A stretch of 21,444 nucleotides of DNA. Source: a virus. Position 1 is the stretch's first letter. Every line of letters starts with the position of its first letter. Below the pieces are notes generated by a model that searched no databases, was not told the DNA's origin, and saw only the letters and a list, made by a program, of their open reading frames with translations. The stretch is from positions 1 to 21,444 of IMG/VR virus record IMGVR_UViG_3300008120_000381; one strand, written 5' to 3'. Made by a program: the position numbers and the translations under genes. Of the stretch, positions 15,304 to 21,399 are shown in pieces.

Positions 15304-15563
15304 TGTTTGGCCCCTTCAAAGACGTTGAGGATCGACGCCGGTTCGAGGGCTTCAATCGAGTGGAACTTAGGTGCGCGGAAAAGCGCGGGTTGATCCAACG
15401 CGCCAAACTCGCGCTGCGTGTCGTCAGTCGTCACGCGCACGCGGCCCGTCAGCACGATCATCAAGTGATCGACGTTGTGGTTGTGGCGAGGCAAGCCTTC
15501 GCCGGTCGCGAAATCGTATCGCACAAAGTCACTCCCGAGCGCGTGGAAGGCGTGCGTGTTCAC
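15300..15563 (-). CDS. Small cupin-fold protein (87 aa)
   Basis: The start is the GTG at 15563, coupled to the previous stop as GTGA; GGAGG lies about ten bases before it. The sequence fits cupin motif 1 closely: G21, five residues, H27-x-H29, three residues, then H33 where the usual glutamate sits, six residues and G40. H68, in RAPKFHSIEAL, is in the position of the motif 2 histidine. This predicts a single-domain cupin with a possible four-histidine metal site (H27, H29, H33, H68). Cupins include metal-dependent dioxygenases, sugar isomerases and non-catalytic structural proteins, and the substrate cannot be told from sequence. Its position inside the fibre cassette, ATGA-coupled to the 203-aa fibre gene, suggests work on the virion or on the host surface rather than general metabolism, by inference. 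Confidence 0.8.
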   Translation of the reverse strand: MNTHAFHALGSDFVRYDFATGEGLPRHNHNVDHLMIVLTGRVRVTTDDTQREFGALDQPALFRAPKFHSIEALEPASILNVFEGAKQ

Positions 15564-15772
15564 AGTTCAGTTACTCCTCCAACTTCGCCGCTCGATGCAG
15601 GTGCGGGCGGGGGCGGAAGCAACTCGAACGCGCCATTGACATAGCGATGCGTCTGCGGCGTTACGTCGTCGGCGCACTCAACCCAATGCAGAGGCGGTGC
15701 GACGGGAAACGGCGCATCTTCGACTTGGCACAGCCGGTCGTTTTCGCCGGGGGAAATCAGCGCGTACTTCAT
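15560..15772 (-). CDS. Small protein of the fibre cassette (70 aa)
   Basis: The ATG at 15772 overlaps the preceding TGA (ATGA), and its own TGA overlaps the GTG of the cupin gene (GTGA). The sequence begins MKYALISPGENDRLCQVED, has APPLHWVECADDVTPQTHRY in the middle and a proline run near residue 53. It resembles small phage proteins of the form MKYALINP...WVECPDDV...YxxGxF that sit beside fibre genes; no function is established to my knowledge. It could be a fibre-bound subunit or an assembly helper. The coupled overlaps on both sides make coding very likely. Confidence 0.65.
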   Translation of the reverse strand: MKYALISPGENDRLCQVEDAPFPVAPPLHWVECADDVTPQTHRYVNGAFELLPPPPAPASSGEVGGVTEL

Positions 15773-16290
15773 GCGGCACCTTTGAGGTATTCAGTGACGA
15801 CAACTGCCCCAGCGGTGCCTGGGCCACCACCAGAGCCAGCGCCGGTAGTACCGCCGCCGCCGTTAAGGCGTCCCGGCCCTGCGAAACCTCGATAAGCTGG
15901 AAGTCCGCAACCGTATGGAACCTGACCTCCAAACGCCGCTTGACCACGAAGATTTATATCCCCGCCCGAGCCAGAGCCAGCGCCTGTGGAAGATCCCCCT
16001 GTTGCAGATGCAAACGAGCCAAACGAAGATGTACCTCCGGTCGTACCATTAGCGCCCACGACGACAGTAACCCCACTTGGAAGGCTCTGCGTCGGAATGA
16101 GCCGCCGAGAGTACCCGCCAGCACCACCACCATAATCGGCTGCTCCGTCAGCGTGCCCGCCCTCAACCTCAACATCGACAGCGATCAGGTTGGCGGGCTT
16201 GCGGTAGAAGAACGTTCCTGCCGTGTTGTAGACACGCCGCACCATTCGGAACGGCACCGCATTGTCAGCGTCAAAGATGCCAAGGTTCAT
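15769..16290 (-). CDS. Glycine-rich fibre-tip or receptor-binding candidate (173 aa)
   Basis: The ATG at 16290 is 3 bases after the previous stop, with GGGGA upstream; the gene ends ATGA, overlapping the next start. After a short N-terminal region, YNTAGTFFYRKPANLIAVDV (21-40) matches the opening beta strands of phage glycine-rich domains. There follow Gly/Ser-rich stretches from about 44 to 160 (YGGGAGGYSR, GTTGGTSSFGSF, GAGSGSGGD, LNGGGGTTGAGSGGG) and a closing strand, GAVVVTEYL. Such proteins can be distal fibre tips or adhesins with short glycine helices carrying variable loops, as in the gp38-type adhesins of T-even phages. I infer the same job here, as partner of the 512-aa or 203-aa fibre. 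It shows no similarity to those adhesins beyond glycine richness. Confidence 0.7.
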   Translation of the reverse strand: MNLGIFDADNAVPFRMVRRVYNTAGTFFYRKPANLIAVDVEVEGGHADGAADYGGGAGGYSRRLIPTQSLPSGVTVVVGANGTTGGTSSFGSFASATGGSSTGAGSGSGGDINLRGQAAFGGQVPYGCGLPAYRGFAGPGRLNGGGGTTGAGSGGGPGTAGAVVVTEYLKGAA

Positions 16291-16293
16291 GGC

Positions 16294-16689
16294 TTACAGG
16301 TCCCCATGCTCAACGTCGATGTTGGTCGCCTGGGCAATGTGCGGCGCGGCACGAAGAAGATGCGTCGTGCCGGTCAGGATCAGCCCCGCAAGCTCCGGAA
16401 CTTCCGCGTACTGGCCGCGCACTGTGGCGCTGATCGTCGCCGCTGCGAGCGTCACATCGCACAAGAAACGGTTGGTCGTGCCGCTGTCCGTGCTGATGAA
16501 GAAGCTGATCCGGTTCGCCAAGCCGGTTGCGACTGCGCCCGTGACGGCCACGCGCCGGATGCGCCGACCGGCTGCGGTGCCGGAGACGACGGTGACAAGG
16601 GTTCCGGTGCCGTCGATCGCCGTGTTGGCCGCCGTGACTTGCGCCTGCGCGCGGCCGGGGGTCGCTGCGTATTGCGGTGCTGCCGCCAT
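16294..16689 (-). CDS. Beta-rich virion protein, fibre or decoration associated (131 aa)
   Basis: The ATG at 16689 lies one base after the fibre stop and follows AGGAG at good spacing. The protein starts MAAAPQYAATPGRAQAQV and contains a beta-sandwich-like pattern: GTGTLVTVV, GRRIRRVAVTGA, RISFFISTDSGT, and a C-terminal alternation ending NIDVEHGDL. I recognise this type (MAAAPQYAATP start, DGTGTL motif) as a small structural protein common in phage tail or capsid gene blocks. Its core pattern also resembles the 221-aa protein at 5833-6498, which has an extra module. No enzyme motif is present. A role as a virion surface or fibre-associated subunit is inferred. Confidence 0.7.
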   Translation of the reverse strand: MAAAPQYAATPGRAQAQVTAANTAIDGTGTLVTVVSGTAAGRRIRRVAVTGAVATGLANRISFFISTDSGTTNRFLCDVTLAAATISATVRGQYAEVPELAGLILTGTTHLLRAAPHIAQATNIDVEHGDL

Positions 16690-16690
16690 G

Positions 16691-18229
16691 TTAGATCACT
16701 CCTGCGTCTAGAAGAAGGAAAGCAGGCGCACCCGAGGGGGCGTCCTGATACGAAGGGTCGGCGCCAGCGCCGTTGGAAGTTAGAATTTGGCCTGCCGTCG
16801 TGCCGCGAAACAGCTTCGTGGCGTCAACAGCGTTGGCAGCAATCTTCCCCGTCGTTACGGCGGCATCAATGATCTTTGCCGTAGACACAGAACCGTCAGC
16901 AGGCGTGCCGATCGGCGACGACGAGATCGTAAAAGCATAGACCTTCGACAGATTGGCCGGGGCGGTCACAAACGTCAGCGTGGTCCCCGATACCGAAAAG
17001 TCGGTTCCGGGCGCCTGCCGCACGCCGTCGATATAAGTAAAGCACGATTGGTTGGATGCGGGCGTGGCGGTGAGCGTGAATGTCGTATCAATGCCATCGC
17101 CCGTGAACTGGTCGAACGTGATGTTCGCAGCCGACCCGTCTAGGCCGTTGTCGCCGGTGCGCGCAAAGGTCGCAAGCGGCACGTCGGCTGCCGACCAGGT
17201 TCCGTTCGATGACGCATGGGCGACCGTGAGCTGCAGCCACGATCCGTTATCGACCAGCGCCGTGACGGTGAAGATGGCAAAGTCGGAATTTGACCCGTCC
17301 TTGCGGAACGAGAGCGTCCCCTTGTTCGTTGCGTTGCTGTCGTCCCACGTCGCAACAAAGTCGGAAATGTCTGGGTTCCCGGCGTCTGCCGACTGGGACG
17401 AGACCGCGATCTCGGTGACGGATGCAACGGCGGCATTGTTGAACCGGATCCCGCCGGCTCCGGGATCTGCCATCGAGGTGCTGACGTCGAACGTCCACGG
17501 GATGCCCTTGTCCGAACCCTGGTCGCCAGATGCGGCAAACCCGATATAGGCAATGTCGGCGGCCGTCAGAGTGCCGTTCGAGGACGAGTGTACGGTCGTA
17601 AGCTCGAGCCATGTCCCGTTGTCGACGACGTTCGTGACATAGAAGATCGCGAAGGTGGCGGGTGCCGTCTTTTTCCGAAGCGTCAGGGTGCCCTTGTAGA
17701 CGCTGGTGCTATCGGCCCAGTTGGCTACATAGGCAGAAACATCGGGGTTCCCGGTGTCGCCCGAGAGGGCAGAGACCGCGATCGCGGTGACGCTGGCAAC
17801 CGTCGCATTGTTGAGCCGGAAGGCGCCGGTGCCCGGATCCGCCATTGCCGTTGTCGCATCAAAGGCCCAGGGGATGCCGCCGAGCGACGCAAAGGCCTGG
17901 GCCTCGGCGGCACTAACTGCAGCGCTATCTGCGGCCACCACGGCGCCATCGCCCACCGCGACGGCCTGGGCAGCCGAGTTGGCGGCATCTTGCTTGGAGA
18001 TCAGGGCGTCGTTTGCTGAGCCCGCAGCGGCCGTTTGAGACGCGGCAGCGGCATCTGCAGCGGCCTGGGCGCTGGCGGTGGCTTCGTTCACCACGTCGTT
18101 GACCGTGGCCTGGCGCGGCGTCGCGTTCTGCACCACCATGACCAGCTCGTCGCCGGTCAGCGGCAATTTAGCCGCGGGCAGCTGCGAGATCTGCTTGGAC
18201 TGGCCTACCACGGGACCCGTTGCTGCCAC
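16691..18229 (-). CDS. Tail fibre protein with duplicated domain (512 aa)
   Basis: The start is the GTG at 18229 (MAATGPVVGQ), with GGGAGG about 6 bases upstream. Domains in order: an N-terminal fibre motif (about 12-48, QISQLPAAKLPLTGDELV), an Ala-rich likely coiled coil (49-112), two tandem copies of a domain of about 124 residues (118-240 and 242-364), a domain around 369-438 containing FTYIDGVRQAPGTDFSVSG, and a C-terminal fibre segment with ADGSVSTAKI, AANAVDATKL and GQILTSNGAGADPSYQD. These are typical modules of trimeric phage fibres. Each repeat ends in a short collagen-like stretch (GDQGSDKG, GDNGLDG). It probably forms the shaft of a side fibre and cooperates with the glycine-rich protein two genes downstream. 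It lacks an evident receptor-binding tip of its own. Confidence 0.85.
   Translation of the reverse strand: MAATGPVVGQSKQISQLPAAKLPLTGDELVMVVQNATPRQATVNDVVNEATASAQAAADAAAASQTAAAGSANDALISKQDAANSAAQAVAVGDGAVVAADSAAVSAAEAQAFASLGGIPWAFDATTAMADPGTGAFRLNNATVASVTAIAVSALSGDTGNPDVSAYVANWADSTSVYKGTLTLRKKTAPATFAIFYVTNVVDNGTWLELTTVHSSSNGTLTAADIAYIGFAASGDQGSDKGIPWTFDVSTSMADPGAGGIRFNNAAVASVTEIAVSSQSADAGNPDISDFVATWDDSNATNKGTLSFRKDGSNSDFAIFTVTALVDNGSWLQLTVAHASSNGTWSAADVPLATFARTGDNGLDGSAANITFDQFTGDGIDTTFTLTATPASNQSCFTYIDGVRQAPGTDFSVSGTTLTFVTAPANLSKVYAFTISSSPIGTPADGSVSTAKIIDAAVTTGKIAANAVDATKLFRGTTAGQILTSNGAGADPSYQDAPSGAPAFLLLDAGVI
17138..17878 (-). repeat. Tandem duplication of a 124-residue fibre domain
   Basis: Within the 512-aa fibre, residues 118-240 and 242-364 align without gaps: both open GIPWxFD, share MADPG, VASVT, GNPD, KGTL, FAIF and VDNG, and close with xSSNGT then AAD. 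By hand count a little over half of the positions are identical. The plus-strand DNA shows matching blocks near 17460-17500 and 17830-17875. This is an old in-frame duplication of about 372 bp. Confidence 0.85.
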
Positions 18230-18230
18230 C

Positions 18231-18371
18231 CTAGCCTCCCATCATGCGGCCGACGCGCGCAATCATCTGGCGCGGGCTCGGCGGTATTACCACAGGTGGG
18301 GGCGTCCCGTCGACGGGCGGCCAATAGGTGGGGGCGAAATACGCGCCCGTGAAATAGCTACGGGGAAACAT
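18231..18371 (-). CDS. Small phage tail-region protein with Tyr/Phe/Pro-rich N-terminus (46 aa)
   Basis: This short frame starts at an ATG inside the last codons of the 282-aa gene (14-base overlap) with GGTGG upstream, and stops with TAG one base before the GTG of the fibre gene. It begins MFPRSYFTGAYFAPTYWPP and ends in a basic helix-like stretch, RQMIARVGRMMGG. The aromatic FxxxYFxPxYWPP-type start is one I recognise from very small proteins in tail regions of other phages, which supports real coding. Its last codons also hold the GGGAGG ribosome-binding site of the fibre gene, so translation is probably coupled. No function is known to me; a small structural or assembly role is plausible. 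Confidence 0.7.
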   Translation of the reverse strand: MFPRSYFTGAYFAPTYWPPVDGTPPPVVIPPSPRQMIARVGRMMGG

Positions 18372-19206
18372 CGAGAACCACCGACACCCTGTTGCCTGAA
18401 CTGTCGACGACGGCCGTGATGCGAACCGTCGAGCCGTCGACCCCGGTTATCTCGATCGGCCCGGCCGGCGAGCCCGCGAGCTTGCCCAGCAGCGCCGCCG
18501 CCATGAGACGCTGCAGATCGCCCGCCGTATAGCCGCCTTCCAGAACCTCGGTCCATGGATTTGAGGCGCTACCCGCATCATTCAGCTTCTCCCCCATCGT
18601 GCCAGGCGCGTTGTTGGCCGAGGCCAGGGCCGACCAGACGGCGGGCCCGACGTTTGCCGTCGATAGCCCGGTGCCGGTCACCACGATGTCGATCGCCATG
18701 TTGCCGTAGGCCGCGATCGTGGCGTCCAGATCGCCGGTGCCGGTCAGATCGAGCCCAAGGTTTGCGATCCCGCTCATAGAGGCGTCGAGATCCCCGGATC
18801 CGGTCAGGGCAATGCCTGCGTTGAGCTGCCCTACGATGGTCGCGGCCAAGGTGCCGGATCCGGTGAGAGCGATCCCCATCGCGACGACGAGGGCTGCGGT
18901 CGCGTTGAAATCCCCGCTGCCCGTAAAGTCGATCGACATCGGGTAGCTCGGGATCAGGCCGCCGGCTAGGCCGCCGTTGCCCGCGACCCACATTGCCATT
19001 TCGCCGACCTTGATCGGCGGGTGGTAGACGTAGGGCAGATATTGCCCCGGGGGATTGGCGGCGCCCTGCTGCACCGTGGCCGAGCCGTCGGCCATGATGA
19101 ATTTCTCGAACTGGCGGTAGCTGTCGAATTGGCCGGGCAACAGGGCGTGCGCGCTGTGCTCGACCGTGTTCCCGTGATAGATGCGGAAGAAATTGGCTTC
19201 CAGCAT
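18358..19206 (-). CDS. Repeat-containing virion/tail protein (282 aa)
   Basis: The ATG at 19206 overlaps the preceding TGA (TGATG); GTG and TTG codons just upstream are alternatives. Domains in order: a globular N-terminal part (about 1-85), a block of four tandem 20-residue repeats (91-170) with core phi-x-phi-TGSG-D/T-phi-x-A and a degenerate fifth copy, then a C-terminal domain (about 185-282). The C-terminal domain contains AVWSAL, GYTAGDLQRLMAAALLGKL and a final beta hairpin, SSGNRVSVVLDV. That C-terminal domain is one I recognise from phage structural proteins of unknown role. The exact 20-residue period with TG turns suggests a beta-solenoid or stacked-strand spacer. The position just before the fibre genes suggests a tail or fibre-linking role, by inference. 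Confidence 0.75.
   Translation of the reverse strand: MLEANFFRIYHGNTVEHSAHALLPGQFDSYRQFEKFIMADGSATVQQGAANPPGQYLPYVYHPPIKVGEMAMWVAGNGGLAGGLIPSYPMSIDFTGSGDFNATAALVVAMGIALTGSGTLAATIVGQLNAGIALTGSGDLDASMSGIANLGLDLTGTGDLDATIAAYGNMAIDIVVTGTGLSTANVGPAVWSALASANNAPGTMGEKLNDAGSASNPWTEVLEGGYTAGDLQRLMAAALLGKLAGSPAGPIEITGVDGSTVRITAVVDSSGNRVSVVLDVSP
18697..18936 (-). repeat. Four tandem 60-bp repeats encoding 20-residue units
   Basis: Residues 91-170 of the 282-aa protein form four in-frame units of exactly 20 residues: the copies begin SIDFTGSG, GIALTGSG, GIALTGSG and GLDLTGTG. On the plus strand the related stretches around 18735, 18795, 18855 and 18915 share forms such as CCGGTCAG and CCGGATCCGGT. A partial fifth copy (AIDIVVTGTG) follows. 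The units differ in sequence but not in length, so the period is probably held by structure. Confidence 0.85.
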
Positions 19207-20390
19207 CACGTCCAACCAAACAGCATGCTTGCCTCGATCAGCGAGTTGGCCGGCGTGGCTGCCCCGGACTTGCCAATCATGTAGATGGCCGCCCCGTCAT
19301 TGACGCGGCACCCACCGTCGAACCGGTACGGCACGGACTGGCCCAGCACCTGCAGCGGCACTGGCTCGCCGAGCGGCCGGAACAGCGCCACGGTGTACAT
19401 GCCCGAGGTATAAGTCGCGTTGTTGCGGATCGTCTGGATCGTGCGGATCCCGCTGTCGGCGCCCTGCAGCGGCATGGCCGGGCCGAACTTTCCTGCACCC
19501 GTGGCGCCGGTGTAGAGGATGTGCGACGCGGTGGCCGCCGTCTTGCCGATCGGAAGGCTCGGCGTGGTCGGGGTTGCGCGCGCGCCCGTGCCCGCCCCGT
19601 TCTGGTAGCCCAGCGAGAGGCCGGGCGTGCCAGCGCCCAGCGCCGTGGCTTGCGGGTTGAAGAACATGGCCTGCACGCCCACGCCGTCGCTGTAGCGCGG
19701 CAGGCGCACGTCGACGACGTTCGTACCGGTGCCCGCATCGGTAAACGCGATGGCGGTGCCCGCGATCGCGTTCGCGCGCGACGTGGCATAGCGGCTGGTC
19801 GTGGCCGAGACCCGGATCGTGTAATAGTCGGTGCCGGCCACCAAGCCAGTCGGCAGCGCACCGCCCGAGTTGCGGAACCGGACCTTCGACAGGTTCTGGA
19901 TGTCGTTAGTGTAGGTGCCCAGCAGACCCGACGAGCTCGAGAACGTGGTGGCTTCGCCGCCGCCCGTCGCCGTGCCGTCGTTCCAGGGCCAGATCACGTT
20001 CTGCGCCGTCGTCGTGGTGACGCTCGTTACCCGGATCCAGCCCAGGATGTCGACGAACTGCACCCAGAACGGAACCACGGTGCCGGCCGCCGTGTTGAGC
20101 ATCGCGCTCTCGAGGATCTTGAAATCGTCGCCGGCCGCCCCGACGTCGCCGCCGTGATAGAGCGAGCCCGCGTTGGCCGTCTGGTCGGAGAGCGAATTGA
20201 ACAGCAGGTTGGTCCCAGTGTCGAAGATCGCGTCGGCCTGCGGAAACCCACCGCCGCGCGCCAAGCTGTGCCACTCGTTGGCCACGGCTACAGCGGTCGG
20301 GTTGAACTGCTTGGACATGAGGGTTTGGAACCGCTTGCCCAGCACCGACATTGCGTTGAGCCTGTTATCCAGGCCTGAGAAACCGCCCAT
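19206..20390 (-). CDS. Virion structural protein, paralogue B with inserted domain (394 aa)
   Basis: The ATG at 20390 directly follows the TAA of the previous gene and is preceded by GGAGGCTTAA, a good ribosome-binding site. The protein is a full-length relative of the 285-aa product: GGGFPQA (46-52), SLYHGGD (76-82), VQFVDILGW (110-118), RLPRYSDGVGVQAM (229-242), PLQGADSGIRTIQTI (307-321) and ALFRPL (335-340) match in order. Between VIWPW and RLPRY it carries about 75 extra residues (roughly 150-226, including GGALPTGL and AFTDAGTGTN). These extra residues resemble a small beta module I know from many phage fibre and structural proteins. The gene ends in TGATG, overlapping the next ATG. The function in the particle is unknown; the pair may form related or mixed oligomers. 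Confidence 0.75.
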   Translation of the reverse strand: MGGFSGLDNRLNAMSVLGKRFQTLMSKQFNPTAVAVANEWHSLARGGGFPQADAIFDTGTNLLFNSLSDQTANAGSLYHGGDVGAAGDDFKILESAMLNTAAGTVVPFWVQFVDILGWIRVTSVTTTTAQNVIWPWNDGTATGGGEATTFSSSSGLLGTYTNDIQNLSKVRFRNSGGALPTGLVAGTDYYTIRVSATTSRYATSRANAIAGTAIAFTDAGTGTNVVDVRLPRYSDGVGVQAMFFNPQATALGAGTPGLSLGYQNGAGTGARATPTTPSLPIGKTAATASHILYTGATGAGKFGPAMPLQGADSGIRTIQTIRNNATYTSGMYTVALFRPLGEPVPLQVLGQSVPYRFDGGCRVNDGAAIYMIGKSGAATPANSLIEASMLFGWT

Positions 20391-21248
20391 TTAAGCCTCC
20401 ACCCAATATGTTTTAAGTTGGCCCTCGATGACTGCCCCGGACAACGAGCCCAGGGGCGTGCACACCATCGACAGGTAGGCGTCGTCTTGGATCTGCTCGG
20501 TGATGCCCAGGTGGCGCCACATATCCCAGTCCGACGGGTTGACGTTCTCGTAGTTGGCGAACGGGGTCAGCGGCTTCACCAGCACGGCCGCAAGGTTGCC
20601 GGCGTCGGGAGTAAAAAACTCGATGCTCTCGATCGAGCGCACCCCGCCGTCGCCCTGCTGCAGCGGCACGAAGGTTCCTGGGCAGCCCAACGTGGCCGGC
20701 GCCGAGGTCGCGATCGTGCCAAGTGCTGTCTGAGTGTTCACGGTGCAGATCGCTGAAAGGCGCCCCGCGACGCCGCGCGAGTTCGTGTAGTTCACCCGGA
20801 ACGTGACGCCGCCGACATAGGGGAACTGCTCGACCATCATAATCTGCACGCCCTCGCCCGTCGTGTGACGGGGCAGCGGGACCGTGTTGATCAGGGTCTG
20901 CACGTCCTCCATGGGGATCAACGGGTAGTACAGCAGATAGTCGAGGAGCTGCAGCGGCATCGGGCAGGCTAGGGCGGTGGTCGAGAAGATCGTCATGCCG
21001 CCGACGAACTTTTTGAAGGCGCTGCCCTTGTCCTCGCCATGGTCAAGCCCGCCGTCCGTGCTGCGGCGCAGCGCGCGCGACGTCAGGGACGCCCCATCGG
21101 TGTAGTAGTTTGCCGCGGGGAAGCGGCCGAACACGGTAAGGTCGATCGCGATGCCCGAGGCGGTGACCACCGACGGGTTCTTGATCCAGGGGCGCACCAG
21201 CGAGCGGCCGAGATCCGGCGCCTCAAAGAGCTTCTTGTGGGTCAGCAT
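20391..21248 (-). CDS. Virion structural protein, paralogue A (285 aa)
   Basis: I chose the ATG at 21248 (MLTHKKLFEAPDLG) because it overlaps the previous stop as TGATG and has GGTGG just upstream; the frame stays open further upstream but there it would overlap the 49-aa gene. The protein is a soluble, beta-rich type with no signal peptide or clear membrane segment. It aligns along most of its length with the next gene: a G-x-FP-A motif near residue 41, an LDHGED-type motif near 68, LLDYLLYYPL at 101-110, PLPRHTTGEGVQIM at 124-137, PLQQGDGGVRSIESI at 195-209 and VLVKPL at 222-227. It is therefore one member of a tandem paralogous pair. I recognise the type as an unnamed phage structural protein found near tail-fibre genes. 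A particle role is inferred from context. Confidence 0.75.
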   Translation of the reverse strand: MLTHKKLFEAPDLGRSLVRPWIKNPSVVTASGIAIDLTVFGRFPAANYYTDGASLTSRALRRSTDGGLDHGEDKGSAFKKFVGGMTIFSTTALACPMPLQLLDYLLYYPLIPMEDVQTLINTVPLPRHTTGEGVQIMMVEQFPYVGGVTFRVNYTNSRGVAGRLSAICTVNTQTALGTIATSAPATLGCPGTFVPLQQGDGGVRSIESIEFFTPDAGNLAAVLVKPLTPFANYENVNPSDWDMWRHLGITEQIQDDAYLSMVCTPLGSLSGAVIEGQLKTYWVEA

Positions 21249-21397
21249 CAACCACCGTCCTGGGCGGGCGGGGCCTCGGCGGGCTCCTCCGGCTCCTCGA
21301 CGAACGGTGCGCGACAGGCGCACGCCACATAGGCGTCCCCGGCCTCGACGCGCGTTACCAGCCCGCAGTTCGTGCAGGTGTAACGCACGATCGGCAC
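21248..21397 (-). CDS. Small protein with a possible Cys4 zinc site, 49 aa
   Basis: A GTG-started frame of 49 residues ends in TGA, which overlaps the ATG of the next gene by one base (TGATG). An in-frame TAA lies 27 bases upstream of the GTG, and ATG is not available, so GTG is the likely start; GGAG lies about 12 bases before it. The N-terminal half has paired cysteines, C8-x2-C11 (YTCTNCG) and C26-x-C28 (YVACAC), the pattern of a small zinc ribbon. The C-terminal third is Glu/Pro/Ala-rich and probably disordered. The role is unknown; zinc-binding micro-proteins in phages can be structural or regulatory. The coding call rests on the coupled overlaps and the cysteine pattern. Confidence 0.6.
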   Translation of the reverse strand: MPIVRYTCTNCGLVTRVEAGDAYVACACRAPFVEEPEEPAEAPPAQDGG

Positions 21398-21399
21398 GG

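Noticed and set aside
14692-18229. Diversity-generating retroelement in the fibre genes
   Set aside because: No reverse transcriptase gene, no template/variable repeat pair and no C-type lectin fold motif is visible; the repeats found are ordinary domain duplications.
20391-21323. Longer start for the 285-aa protein at 21323
   Set aside because: The added Arg/Gly-rich stretch is the shadow of the 49-aa gene; TGATG at 21248 marks the likely start.
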